From: Mucidula mucida
Lineage: Eukaryota; Basidiomycota; Agaricomycetes; Agaricales; Physalacriaceae
Assembly (NCBI GenBank): GCA_015501055.1
Contig: JADNYV010000031.1
Coordinates: 186,001 to 250,000 of the forward strand
Length of the DNA stretch: 64,000 nucleotides
Reading direction: 5' to 3'
Shown: piece after piece, positions 49,056 through 60,164 of the stretch
Numbering within the stretch: the first letter of the stretch is position 1
Layout of the letters: each line of letters opens with the position of its first letter
Notes under the pieces: generated by a model
Databases searched by the model: none
Told to the model about the DNA's origin: nothing
Seen by the model: only the letters and a program-made list of their open reading frames with translations
Program-made: the position numbers and the translations under genes

Positions 49056-49575
49056 AGCACTGTCGGCACGGTGAAATTGAGAACGGGAAATGTTGAGCCG
49101 ATTCATGCATGACATGGAATACCGTCCCACCTCCGATGATGGTTTTGGGCGCTCAACCTGACGTGGCGCGCCTCCCGAAACGACCAGGACACTTGGTTCG
49201 GAGTGCGGTTTTCTGTGTTCTAAAATGGGATTCAGATATGCGATAAACAGGAGCAAAAAAAGTGCACTCACTTATCAAGGAGGACTTGGTAGTAGTAAAT
49301 GCATTAGCCTTGTAGATCGCGGTGTTATAAGCTCCCATTGTCCCAGAGACACACAGGGCTGAGAAGAATTTCTAGCATCACTCACAATCAAGGAATATGA
49401 TAGAAGGATATGTCGAGAAATCCAGAGATAATTATGCCTTGAGGTTGGTTAAAGGATTGCTCAACGTTACAGCAAAAAGGGAGTCTAAAATACATTTATG
49501 AGTGGGGATACGTGCGATCTACGGATACATTGAAAGTAAGCAAACCAGAAAAAAGCTATAACAGAAACAAGCTCA

Positions 49576-50876
49576 TCAAACAACAACACCACCCACAGCG
49601 CGGTCCCCCATCCCGCTCTTAACGTGTTCCGCATAATCAATGTTATACGCCTCCCCGCCTTGCCCCAGCGCCGCCTTGTCGCCGAAAAAGTACGTCGAAT
49701 TGCTTTTGCTAGCCGCAATCGCCTTGAGCTGGTCCAGCCTCCGCAGCTCCACAAGCGTCAACAACGCGCGCTGCCGATCTTCCGCCTTGACGTTGGCCTT
49801 GTCCACCGGTATGCTTTTCGCAATCTCCTCAACCTGCGCTGCGAGGGCCGATGCCTCCATCAGCGCTTGTTGCTGGCGAGCCTCCGCTTCACGGAAAACT
49901 GTTTTATAGCTCGCATCGGCTTCGTTCGCTTTGGCTTGCAAATGGCCCTCGCTCTCTAGGATGACGCGCTGCTTATTGCCCTCGGCGACGTTGATCTGGG
50001 CTTGGGTGTCGAGAAGCTGCTTTCGGCGGTTGCGCTCGGCTTCCATCTGGAGTTCTAGTTGACGCTGGAGGGACATGTAAGAATCTAGGCAAAATCTTGT
50101 AAGTGTTCGCGTACCTCGACCTCTCGATTGGCCGGTTGGAATGATTGAACTTCGAAACGTGTTCCCTCGACACCCCAGTTCTACACAATTGAATGAGTAG
50201 GTGAATAAAGAAAGAAAGAAATGAACGTACAGCCAAAGACGATCCGATAACTTGATTCAATTTACTGTTAATGCCGTTTCTGTCGCCGATGATCTAGGTA
50301 ATAATGAGTGGGGACCTCCTTTAGTCGACCAAAGGCATACCTGATCATAGCTGAACGTTCCTAGAACTGCGCGCATAGCCGAGGTTCCAAAGTTCTGTAT
50401 GTTTCTTTCGAGGTCGGTTACCTTGAAGCAAGCCTTGTAGCCATCAATGATACGATAAAACAGAGAGCCTGTGACGGTTATAGGGACCTGTAGAGGGTTT
50501 AGGTGACGCTGATAAACTCTGGAATTGACGGACATTGTCGAGAGTGTTGAGAGCTAGAAAGCCGTTAGAAATCAGGTTCTGCAAGCAATAAAGAGGACGG
50601 ACATGGGGTATGTTTATTGAACATTCACGCAAGTCGACTTTTTGAATGCTGTGGAACGGCGGGAGGAACAAGCGAATGCCGGGGTTGAGTCGCACTGGAT
50701 TACGACCGAAGCTGTTGAAATATCAGAATTCCGCTTAGCGCAGAAGATGGAACGACGCGCCTTAGTCTCCATCCTTCTTGGCCTTGCTCGATGATAGTGA
50801 AAAAGCTGCGCCTCCCTATGGGTGTGAGGCTCGGTCGGGCGCGTGACAGTACTCGAAGAGCTGGACGAGTATTCAT
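49576..50876 (-). CDS. Mitochondrial stomatin-like protein (SLP2/SPFH), unit 3 copy
   Basis: Same structure, start at 50876. It shares the SIPVDK variant with unit 2 and has one further silent-looking change near 50418. It lies outside the indel-rich block, so its frame is trustworthy. Confidence 0.85.
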
Positions 50877-51240
50877 CTTGGTGGAATGGTGGTAGTGGGA
50901 AGCGTCCTTATAAGTGCTCTTGGCAGAGAAGAATGCTCTGTCGACAGTACGCGGCCATGCCTTGTCCGCCGAGCCGCGTCATAGCCTACGATCCGGGAGT
51001 GTTCGGGCGCTCAATCGTGCTTCTTGCTGTTGATTAACGCGGGACGCAATGAGCTAAACACCATGCAAAGCGGAGTGTGCCGTACCGGTTGTCGATTTGG
51101 TTGATCCAGGTGGGCGCCTTGTATGTTCATCTTAGAACACTGGCGGCGGACAAATGGGAGCAGGACTTGAAGCAAGAGGATATGCTCGGCGCATGCTCTC
51201 CACTCCTTCGCTGGAATGCGCGTGCTGGCTATAGCTGCAT

Positions 51241-51311
51241 GGTGAGGATGGTTGTGCTGGCGAGGATGTTCGTGCCGGCGAGGATGGTTGTGTTGGCGAG
51301 GATGGTCGTGT
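51241..51311. repeat. 18-bp minisatellite (unit 3)
   Basis: Same four-copy array. The copy number is unchanged between units, which fits recent duplication. Confidence 0.8.
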
Positions 51312-54300
51312 CTTCTGATGGACGTCTCCTCCTCTGGGGTGCTCGTGGGAGTGGACTCGGGTACTTCGCGCTTGCTCAAATCAATTCCTATTGGTTCTCT
51401 ACTGCATTCTCTGTATACCCTCTCTCCATTCCACCGAAAACCCTGGGACATTTTGACTATAGTTTCCCCTGCCATCCCGGCACGTACTTTCAAAAAAGAA
51501 GTCCCACCCCGAGGAGTGGGACGAGGCACGTCAAGACGTTCAGCCATCGGCAGGATTCGAACTCGCAACTCTGCCCATCTTAGAGCTTGGAGCGCGCACT
51601 CGAAACCTCGCTACGAAATCCCAAACTCTTCTAACTAGCTATATATCGATTGCAGGACAATGTACCTGTAGAATACGGTTAAAACCTGAATGCAAACATG
51701 ATGAGAACTCACGAATTCCTCGGCAGCCGTCAACTCGTTGCACATCGGACATCTATTCATCATCCGAATTCAGCGCGGCTTCTGAACGTGTCAAAATGTC
51801 AATCGACGCCAATCCACGCGTCGGACTCCAAGCCACACAATAATGGGAACGGCTAGCGTGTGGTTTCGCCGGATAGACACTAAGATCTCATCAAAATCAA
51901 ACAAATTGACTTGGGATGCAAATGACTTACCGAGTTCATGCTACCCTTGTTAACGGATTCGGAGCAGTTGACCGTAGCCGACAGCTTCACGGCCAGAGAT
52001 CACAAAGTGATTTAGATGTCGAAGAATCACTACACGTTCCACGGCAGTCAACGGTGATAGACCGTAACCGCGTCGTCGTGAAACGACTACAAACCGAGTG
52101 CGCCGCGAAATGGCTCTGAATCAAATCCAGGCGTGAGTGGCCTCGCCGGCCAGGCAAAATTTCTGAAAAAATGTCAAGTCAGCGAGGCGTACAGCGTTGG
52201 AACAATTGACGAAGACAACTCACCTCGGCGGCAGGATGCGAACTCGCGATCCTTAATCCAGCAAAGAAGGACTCGCTTTCTCTCTCAACATCAGAGTGCG
52301 TGCTATTAAAATGGACTCAGCTTTGTTGCCGTTCAGAAAGCATTTTGACCAACATACCGTGTATCGCACCCGCATGCATTTGTACCGAAATCCAGGCGTG
52401 AAATCCAGCGTGATTGGCCTCGCCGGCCAGGCAAATGTTGAGAAATGCAACTGAAATCACGATTAGATTCATGTTTGACAGAATGACAAGCCATTTACTA
52501 GGGAGAACGAGCCGTGCAATCGAGACAGCGGTCAGATATGCAGCGCATTTGCGTTGATTGATGAGAGCGGAAGATCTATGTGCCCCGGACAAAGATATCC
52601 GCGCTCAAAGAATAGCAGCGAAAGTGGCCTCGCCGGCCAGGCAAAATTTCCGGGGAAATGACCTGTGATCTTCTTGAAAATCAGACATGAAAACTTGTTA
52701 AATGGAAACAACGTACTGCTTGGGAGCTACACATTTAAGAGACGCGGGTGCCTCGCAGACGCCGCCGCGTCATCATTGTCTAGAGCATGTATGCTTGAAT
52801 TGCTGTAGACCGCATTGACAACTAAGGAGTTGTGCATTAGTAGACAAACCAGACGCTGAAACGAAGCTTCAACACACCATGAACACAATAAACACGTTAA
52901 AGCGCGCCGGGCAGTCCGAAGAGCAATATACATCTGAAAGAGGCTGAATGAGTACATGTAAGACGGGGAATGGGAGACAACATACCTGGCCGTGAAGGTA
53001 AGAGCGAGAGGACTCTCGGTGTTTTTCCGAGAACCTCTTTTAGGCATCAACTTCGACCATGGGAGCACCGGCGCCGCGCGTTCTTGACAACGGGCAGTCA
53101 AGACAGTCTCGGGAGTAGCGGTGACTTGCAGAACACCTTCCTGGACACCTGTGAACACAAAGATATTCAGCTCTGGATGCCGACTGAAATGACAAGCAGT
53201 GAACGTACGAGGAAGGAACGACACGGAACATATTGAATGTGGCTGCTGCACGGGATAGACAGAGAGAGGAGGGTAGAGTGGGGATGAAAGTGAGTGATTC
53301 CTACAAAAGCGTTGTGGTTAAAGGGACAAGAAAACCTAATATGCAGGGTCCCATTTTGCGGTGCTGACAACTCAGGTATCCCGATCTCGCCAAAGTCTCG
53401 CCCCACGTTTATTGCCGGTTATACTTTTTTTGCTTATCCCATGCCAAACTCGTGGCAGAATTGGGAATCAATTCTGCCGCAGGTTTAGAACAGAATAAGC
53501 AGAAAGTATGAGTGTCACATTTTAAGTATTCTGCACTAAGAGTATCCTTGAGTTGTTTTCAGAGTCACACCGGAAACTGAGAGACAGAAATTTGATGTCG
53601 GCATGAAATTGAGTCACACTGGTACCCGCAAACTTGTCCGTATCCAAAAGTCCGCTGAGTGAGTCAAGTTGAGATTTGGACGTTGATGGAAATTCACAAA
53701 GAGAGATGAGTACAAGATACTTATGCTGTTGACGTGAGTGTAAGGGTTGAACAGCGAAGTGGCTGTGCATGCCATCGCTCAGTATGTTTGTTCAAGTCCC
53801 GCCACAGTACTCCTTTCTATGCATCCTTTCAACAACACTGATATCCTCTATGTCATCAACTTGAGCTGTAGCGCTATACCACAATGCTGTAACAGTGACA
53901 GTACTGCTTGCGGCACTAGAACCCACTTCATTATCTCCTTGACCGTCTCCGTCGTGTCCACTCACTCTTTGGGTTGCACAGGAACATACCATTTGACTCG
54001 GATTCATATTCTAATCTATTTCTAGACTGCCAAGAGATTGAATAGTTGAAGCGAATCCGCTTTCGGAATACGCGTACAAGTCCATCTTCTCGTTTCTCCC
54101 TCTGTAGTCCCCTTGCTTGTGAACCTTCCTGGCACAATCAGAGGCACTGTAGATACCTCTGATATTTATGTTGAAAACCCAAGAAATTCGAGACTGAAAA
54201 GTCAAAAGTTGAACTCGCGACTTGGGATGTTCGGATCGAGCTCGGCACGTGCCTATGACGCATATGTGCTTGTGCTCGTTCTGCCATGGTCTCTTCGCGC

Positions 54301-54980
54301 TCTTTGACGCAGGACGCGTCCAGCGGGCTTGCTCCGCCGCTCATCAACTATGTGGTGCCTTAATATGTCTGGCTCACGTCTCTGCTGTCTCTTCCTCGCT
54401 GAAAAGCCCACGCATTATGGACGTCTATCGCAATCTATGCTCAATTCGGATCTGACGCGTCCTTTGGGCAAACTTCCACGGACAAACGGGCTGGAAACTC
54501 AGGAACCGGACCTTAGGGACATTGATGGCAATTAGTTGTGGCTGGGCGCTGTGTTACGGGTGGGTTCTTTGGAGTTTGGATTGTTCTGGATGTGGTATTT
54601 TGGGATTCTATCGGCTGGGCGGGTGGACTATGACTCGTAAAAGGCTTGGAAGGTGTCAGATGGATGACCGCCACGGGTCTCGGGAATCGTTTAAAGCGAG
54701 GCCAATGTTGGTAAGTTTTATATCATTCCCACTTTCGCCACATTCGCCTTCATTCGCTCCTCTTGGGCGTCTTCGCTTTCTTCCTGCCATACTTCGACTC
54801 TATTGACCTCTAGTCACGTACCCTTGGATTCTCGCTAAGTCTCCTTGACGTTGGATTGAGCTCTGGTTTCACGACTCGAGGCAAGTCTGTCCTTTTTGTT
54901 GCGTATTCGTGAGACTAACACTTCCCTTAGGCTTGGAGTAGACTTTGTTGGGCTTCCATTAGTCCTCTAATTGGTTAGTC

Positions 54981-54985
54981 TCGAC
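54981..54985. repeat. Target site duplication, left (TCGAC)
   Basis: TCGAC directly precedes the left LTR and is repeated at 60160-60164 directly after the right LTR. Units 1 and 2 have a single TCGAC at the equivalent empty site (about 33844 and 44420). Confidence 0.95.
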
Positions 54986-55250
54986 TGTTAGGAACTAGGC
55001 AGGGTGTAAGTATCAATGTATTCTCAGTACGTCGTAGCTGTACTATACCTAGGCAGGGTGTAAGTATCAATGTATTCTACAATGTATAGTCAGCCTAGGT
55101 CCAATGTGATTCGCAGCGAGTGGCTTACCTCAGTACGTCGTAGCTGTACTGAGGAAAGCCCAACACGCGCATGTTCCTTTCATCTCGTCGCGTCGATATC
55201 TCCGCTATCTCCGTTCCTCCGAAATCTCCGTGTTGCTCTTCACCACGACA
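54986..55250 (-). repeat. 3' LTR (element orientation)
   Basis: 265 bp, TGTTAG...ACGACA on the plus strand. It contains two internal duplications: a block starting CTAGGCAGGGTGTAAGTATC at 54995 and 55049, and CAGTACGTCGTAGCTGTACT at 55025 and 55131. Confidence 0.95.
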
Positions 55251-55261
55251 CTCCTCCTCAA
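55251..55261 (-). other. Polypurine tract
   Basis: On the minus strand TTGAGGAGGAG lies directly before the 3' LTR. This is the expected position for plus-strand DNA priming. Confidence 0.8.
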
Positions 55262-58200
55262 CGCGGAGAGGGTACAATTCCCATCCAACCTCTCATCTTT
55301 TCGAACACCGTGGTTGGCAGCGCCTTTGTGAAAGCATCCGCAACATTGTCCTTGGTGGGTACATCAACGAAGTGGACAATGCCTCGTTCGCTGCACTCTC
55401 GGCTGTAGTGATGTTGGACTTCGATGTGCTTGACTCTTTGGTGGAACGACGGGTCTTCGGTGAGGATTCTGGCGCCGCGGTTATCGATGAAGATGACAGT
55501 TGGATTCTTCTGTTCCTGGTTCAGGCCTTGTAGAAGGTTTCGGATCCAGACTGCCTCTTTTGTTGCCGGCGCCGCTGCCATATATTCTGCTTCTGTGGAC
55601 GACGTCGCCGTTGTAGCTTGCTTTTTCGACATCCATGAAACAAGGCCCGATCCCAGGGAGAAGCAGTAGCCGGAGACTGATCGTCGCGTATCCGGGCAGT
55701 TAGCGTAATCGGAGTCGGTAAATCCGGTGAGTCGCGCTACGTTTTCTCCACCCAGTTCCAGCTCGAAGTCTCGTGTACCTTTTAGGTACTTGACAACGTG
55801 CAGCGCCGCTTTCCAGTGCGTTTCTCCGTGTCCGCTGTTGAAACGACTGAGCGTGCTTACAGCATGCATGATATCGGGACGAGTGGATATTGCGAGGTAC
55901 ATGAGGACACCCACAAGCTGGCGGTATGGCTGCTTTGCGGCTTGACGTCCCTCCTCCTCAGATTGTGGGAGGTCTCGTTTGGTGAGTCGTGTATTAGGTG
56001 GAAGAGGTGTTTTGGTTGGGTTCGCGTCGGCGCAGTTGAACTCTCTGATGATGCGATCGATAAGCGCCTTCTGTGAGAGATAGACCTTCTTCTTCTCTCT
56101 GTCGCGACGGACGGCCCACCCAATAACGAAGTTCGCGTCGGCTCTGGATATCTGCCATTTTGACTGTAGCTCCTCTTCAAATCGGACTTCCTCCTCCGCA
56201 CTGCTTGCGGCTACGGTGAAGTCGTCGACATGGACAGCTGCAAATATGGTACCGGACTCGCGTTTCCGATAGTAGATGCAGTGCTCGACGCTAAGCTGAG
56301 TGAATCCTAGTTCCTTCATTGTTGCGTCCATTGTCTTGTTCCAAATTCGCCCGCCTTGCTTCATGCCATACAATCCCTTCTTCAGTTGCCATACCCAGTC
56401 CTCCTTTCCAGCTTCCTCGAAACCCTTTGGTTGTTCCATCCAGGTGGTTTCGTCGAGGTCGCCGTATAGGTACGCCGTCTTCACATCGAGTTGTGTGAGT
56501 TCGTAATCGAGAGCACCGGCTAGGTGGAAAAGGACGCGTAGGGACTCTGCACGAGCTGTTGGTGAGGTTGTCTTTGTGTAGTCCTTCCCATATATCATTT
56601 CGAACCCACGCAGAACATACCTCGCCTTGTACCTTGACACATTGCCAAGTGCGTCGCGTTTTGTTCTGAAGACAAACTTGCCCCGCATCACTTTGCGGCC
56701 TTTTGGGACAGTGGATCGTGGAACAAGATCATAGACACCCATGTCTTGGATGGATTTGAGCTCCTCCTGAATCGCGGCATGCCACTCTGCAGATTGGTCG
56801 CTCTCCAGCGCTTCTTTCGTTGACTTGGGCTCTTCTGGGAATTCGAGATTGATATTTTCATCTTCAGTTAACGTGGCGAGGACGATCCCGTCAATCAGTG
56901 CGTGAACATCGTCTTCGTTTGGGATGTGTTCTTGACGTGCGCGTTTTCTTGCTTCTCGATCAGCGCGGAGCCTGTTCCCCGCGTCAGTAGACTCCCTGAC
57001 TGCCTTCCTGATACGTTCTTCGAGTCCTGCTTGCTTCTCTCTTTGACTCCTGCGGGGTATTCGGACATCTGGATCGGGATCGGAAACATTGCCGCCGTCT
57101 TCTCCTAGATTGTCTTCGTCTTCCTCGCCATCGCTGCTGTCATCATCTTCGTCTTCATCATCACTCTCTTCAATCAGTACGGGCATCTTGTCCTCGTCAT
57201 CATCATCATCATCGGCATTGACTATGCGTCCGGGCTGTAGTGGCGTTGCGTGTTTCTGGTGCGACTCGATAAACTCGACGTGGTATGACGTGACTACACG
57301 ATGTGTCTGTTGATGGTAGCAGATGTAAGCTTTTGAGTTGGACGAATACCCAATTAGCTGACACTCGAGTGAACGGTCATAGATCTTGGGGTTGTGCTTG
57401 TTCTGGATCAGAACGAATGCCTTGCACCCTATCTCGCGGAGATGCGCCAGGTTTGGTTTGACGCCGTACCATGCTTCATATGGAGTCATTTTGTTCTGGT
57501 ACGTCGTCGGACGTCTCTGCGCCACATAACCCGCGGTCTCCACAAAATAGTCCCATAGATATGCCGGTGCTTTGCACTCTGCCATCATTGCTCTTCCCAG
57601 TTCGAATACTGTGCGGTGACGGCGTTCAGCAATACCGTTGTGCGCGGAAGTGTATGGTGCGGTGACTTGCAGTTTTGTGCCGGTTTTTGCTAACCAGTCG
57701 CGCATTTGGTCGCTTTTTAGTTCGCCTCCGTCGGTTCTGTATATGCCGACCTCTTCATTGCACTCGAGCTTCCTCTCCTTCTCCCATCTTTGAAGTTCAG
57801 AGAACGCCTGGTCTTTCGTTCGCAACGGTATGCACCACGTCATGTCTGTATATTCATCGACTAGTTCCATTGAATAACGATTGTGTCGCTTGGATTCTAC
57901 CGCCTCCGGCCCCGTAAGATCAACACATACGACTCCCAGCTTTCGCTTTGACCGCTCATTCTCCCTTGTTTTGGCCACGGGCGTGCGTGTCTGCTTTCCA
58001 AGAATGCAAGATTCGCATGAGGGTGGGTTTTCGGAGAAGTCGACTGGCATACCTTTTGCCATAGCGCGTTGGGCCATCTTCTTGATTGTGGAGATGCCGA
58101 TATGGCCGAGGCGTCCATGCCAGGTGCGAAGGTTAGCCGTGTTTGTGTTGGCATTGGCTGCGGCGGCAATGGGATTGGAAGTGGGTGCTGTCTTGGTGAC

Positions 58201-59757
58201 AGTGTGCTTGACACGGGGAAGTATTGCGCCGTTTAGAGTGTACAGCTTCTTGCTGTGGCGAGTTCCCGTCGCGACGACTGCTTTGCTGGTCTTGCTCCTA
58301 ATACAGAATCCAGCATCGTCGAAGTCGGCGGTATAGCCGTTGTCGCAGATCTTGCCAATGGACATGAGTCGGATTGTCGCCTGAGGAACGTATAAGACAT
58401 CGCGGAGGATGAGAGTGGCGCCTTTCGCCTGGCGGATGTGGATGTCTCCGATGCCCCTTGCCTCGATGTAGTTTCCTCCGACGCCCCAGATTTTCTGTGG
58501 TGGGATGGCATGTAGAGTGTGAAAATCTTCGCGTACTGGCGAGACGTGTACCGTCGCTCCTGAGTCCCCGGCAAAAGGTCCACAGTCTGCAATATTGAGT
58601 ACGGTGTACTGATTCGTCTGAAGGGCGACGGGTGTACTAGCATCGTCGACGGTGTAGCCCGGTTTCAGATGGTGCTTCCAATCAATGGACACTCTGGCGA
58701 CGTCGGCGAGCATAGAAAACTCGGACGACTCAGAGCCACGACGTGCGTGTTGGGCGGCGTATATCTCCTCGAGCTCGGAGTTTGGTGTCACAAACGCGGT
58801 GGCGGCTGTTTGCTCCTCCTCGACCATGGTAAAGTAGACGGTTTTACCGGCGGAGTCTTTGAACGCGAACCGTGGCTTGTTTGGATCTGGCGGTTTGGGA
58901 GTTGACGTAGTTGTGTTGGCAGAGGAGGAAGGAGAGGGGGAGGGGGAGTTCTTCTCGCGTCGCGCAGCCCTCTTCTTCAACACCTCATCACGTTTGCCTT
59001 CCATGGCCCCGCCTCTTCCCCAGCATTCATCCGTTCTGTGACGACCTCCACATGTCTCACATAGACCGTTCTGCCCATGAGTGTGGCCCTTGCCTTTGCT
59101 GTGCGACTTCTGTGTCAGCGCCGCATTCGCTTTCTCCTCTTCCGCCTCCTTCTTTAGCTCGTCCTTCAGACGCAGGGTCTCCTTCTCGAGTGACGCGACG
59201 ATATCGGCGGCAGTGGACTTGTCGTTGTCTTCGTGCTTCTCGCGGACGTGTTTGAGATCCGAACACAGGGCGCGAAGTAGGACGACGCGCGCCAGCGTTT
59301 CCGCATCAAGAGTGCCGATCTCGAAGATCTGCTTGCAGATGTCACGGACTCTATTCGCGGTGGTGACCATGTCTTCGTCGCGGTAGATGTTGGCGGATAG
59401 GGCGTCGTCTAAGAGGGAGGGCTGAGTTGACGATTTCTGTCTGTGGCGTTTTTCGAGCTCCTTCCAGATCTCGTTCGCGGTTGTGCACTTGCAGTTGTCG
59501 CGCAGGTAGTCTCTCTCCGAGGCAGCAATGTTCATGCGAATCATCGCTTGCGCAATACTGTCATTCTTGGTCCAGATCGCGAGATTGGCTGCATCGGACG
59601 CGTCGGGCTTCGATACGTCGCCGGTGACATACTCTTTGCTGCCGGCGATGAGGAACGCGTCGAGGGCGCTTTCGTTCCATCGGACGTAGTTCTTCTTGTT
59701 GAGGTCGAGGGCTTCTAGACCCGTTATCGTTTTAGCTTTGATAGCCTCGAGTGGCAT
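55258..59757 (-). CDS. Ty1/Copia gag-pol polyprotein, intact
   Basis: 1499 residues without stops or shifts. The gag region ends in a zinc knuckle CETCGGRHRTDEC (233-245, spacing CX2CX3HX4C). Protease: DSGA at 398-401. Integrase: H547, H552 with C581 and C584 in WHGRLGHIG and CESCILGK, then catalytic D613, D676 and E711 in VDLTGP, YRTDGG and HNGIAERRHR. An acidic tract (about 849-891) separates integrase and reverse transcriptase. Reverse transcriptase: QLDVKTAYLYGD (catalytic D1091) and AVHVDDF (D1178, D1179; HVDD in place of the usual YVDD). RNase H: D1348, E1389 and D1425 in TDSDYAN, SSTEAEY and IFIDN. The order PR-IN-RT-RH defines Copia. No chromodomain or envelope. Gag and pol lie in one frame, so gag excess would need RNA or protein-level control. 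Confidence 0.96.
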   Translation of the reverse strand: MPLEAIKAKTITGLEALDLNKKNYVRWNESALDAFLIAGSKEYVTGDVSKPDASDAANLAIWTKNDSIAQAMIRMNIAASERDYLRDNCKCTTANEIWKELEKRHRQKSSTQPSLLDDALSANIYRDEDMVTTANRVRDICKQIFEIGTLDAETLARVVLLRALCSDLKHVREKHEDNDKSTAADIVASLEKETLRLKDELKKEAEEEKANAALTQKSHSKGKGHTHGQNGLCETCGGRHRTDECWGRGGAMEGKRDEVLKKRAARREKNSPSPSPSSSANTTTSTPKPPDPNKPRFAFKDSAGKTVYFTMVEEEQTAATAFVTPNSELEEIYAAQHARRGSESSEFSMLADVARVSIDWKHHLKPGYTVDDASTPVALQTNQYTVLNIADCGPFAGDSGATVHVSPVREDFHTLHAIPPQKIWGVGGNYIEARGIGDIHIRQAKGATLILRDVLYVPQATIRLMSIGKICDNGYTADFDDAGFCIRSKTSKAVVATGTRHSKKLYTLNGAILPRVKHTVTKTAPTSNPIAAAANANTNTANLRTWHGRLGHIGISTIKKMAQRAMAKGMPVDFSENPPSCESCILGKQTRTPVAKTRENERSKRKLGVVCVDLTGPEAVESKRHNRYSMELVDEYTDMTWCIPLRTKDQAFSELQRWEKERKLECNEEVGIYRTDGGELKSDQMRDWLAKTGTKLQVTAPYTSAHNGIAERRHRTVFELGRAMMAECKAPAYLWDYFVETAGYVAQRRPTTYQNKMTPYEAWYGVKPNLAHLREIGCKAFVLIQNKHNPKIYDRSLECQLIGYSSNSKAYICYHQQTHRVVTSYHVEFIESHQKHATPLQPGRIVNADDDDDDEDKMPVLIEESDDEDEDDDSSDGEEDEDNLGEDGGNVSDPDPDVRIPRRSQREKQAGLEERIRKAVRESTDAGNRLRADREARKRARQEHIPNEDDVHALIDGIVLATLTEDENINLEFPEEPKSTKEALESDQSAEWHAAIQEELKSIQDMGVYDLVPRSTVPKGRKVMRGKFVFRTKRDALGNVSRYKARYVLRGFEMIYGKDYTKTTSPTARAESLRVLFHLAGALDYELTQLDVKTAYLYGDLDETTWMEQPKGFEEAGKEDWVWQLKKGLYGMKQGGRIWNKTMDATMKELGFTQLSVEHCIYYRKRESGTIFAAVHVDDFTVAASSAEEEVRFEEELQSKWQISRADANFVIGWAVRRDREKKKVYLSQKALIDRIIREFNCADANPTKTPLPPNTRLTKRDLPQSEEEGRQAAKQPYRQLVGVLMYLAISTRPDIMHAVSTLSRFNSGHGETHWKAALHVVKYLKGTRDFELELGGENVARLTGFTDSDYANCPDTRRSVSGYCFSLGSGLVSWMSKKQATTATSSTEAEYMAAAPATKEAVWIRNLLQGLNQEQKNPTVIFIDNRGARILTEDPSFHQRVKHIEVQHHYSRECSERGIVHFVDVPTKDNVADAFTKALPTTVFEKMRGWMGIVPSPR

Positions 59758-59832
59758 GGTGGTGATAGAGAGGGATGTGAAAGAAGAAATAAGGTTTCTG
59801 GTGTCCGGCGCGCTCTGCGTGCACTGGGACGG

Positions 59833-59907
59833 CTAGTTCCTAACTGTAGAGTCGCTTCGTAGAGTCGATCCTTCAGCAGTATAAGCCCATAACCTGTTAG
59901 GAACTAG
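59833..59907 (-). promoter_or_regulatory. Predicted LTR-leader RNA stem enclosing the primer site
   Basis: CTAGTTCCTAAC (59833-59844, leader) is the exact reverse complement of GTTAGGAACTAG (59896-59907, LTR edge). In the element RNA these would form a 12-bp stem with a 51-base loop holding the primer binding site. Two GTAGAGTCG copies (59846 and 59859) lie in the loop. Confidence 0.6.
59885..59894 (-). other. Primer binding site for initiator tRNA-Met half-molecule
   Basis: The plus strand reads GCCCATAACC immediately before the LTR, so the element RNA has GGTTATGGGC. This pairs with the anticodon stem-loop (CAU) of initiator tRNA-Met rather than with a tRNA 3' end. Drosophila copia and Ty5 are known to use such half-tRNA primers. 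Confidence 0.75.
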
Positions 59908-60159
59908 GCAGGGTGTAAGTATCAATGTATTCTCAGTACGTCGTAGCTGTACTATACCTAGGCAGGGTGTAAGTATCAATGTATTCTACAATGTATAGTC
60001 AGCCTAGGTCCAATGTGATTCGCAGCGAGTGGCTTACCTCAGTACGTCGTAGCTGTACTGAGGAAAGCCCAACACGCGCATGTTCCTTTCATCTCGTCGC
60101 GTCGATATCTCCGCTATCTCCGTTCCTCCGAAATCTCCGTGTTGCTCTTCACCACGACA
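59895..60159 (-). repeat. 5' LTR (element orientation)
   Basis: 265 bp, same sequence as 54986-55250 with no difference seen. In the element it precedes the primer binding site and leader, so it should carry the promoter. Confidence 0.95.
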
Positions 60160-60164
60160 TCGAC
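60160..60164. repeat. Target site duplication, right (TCGAC)
   Basis: Second copy of TCGAC, followed by CATCTCGTCGC as in the empty sites. Confidence 0.95.

Larger units (their letters stand above)
54986..60159 (-). mobile_element. Complete Ty1/Copia LTR retrotransposon
   Basis: The element is 5174 bp, transcribed on minus. It has 265-bp LTRs at both ends, a primer binding site beside the right LTR, a polypurine tract beside the left LTR, and a single open gag-pol frame between them. Its 5-bp duplication TCGAC and the empty sites in units 1 and 2 show the exact insertion point. The LTRs look identical by eye, so the insertion is young and happened after the unit had been duplicated. Confidence 0.96.

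Noticed and set aside
48573..49112. 179-codon plus-strand frame unique to unit 3
   Set aside because: It exists only because of one-base losses in the indel-rich block; the other units are closed there.
55258..59757. Ty3/Gypsy classification of the retroelement
   Set aside because: Integrase precedes reverse transcriptase, which is the Copia order.
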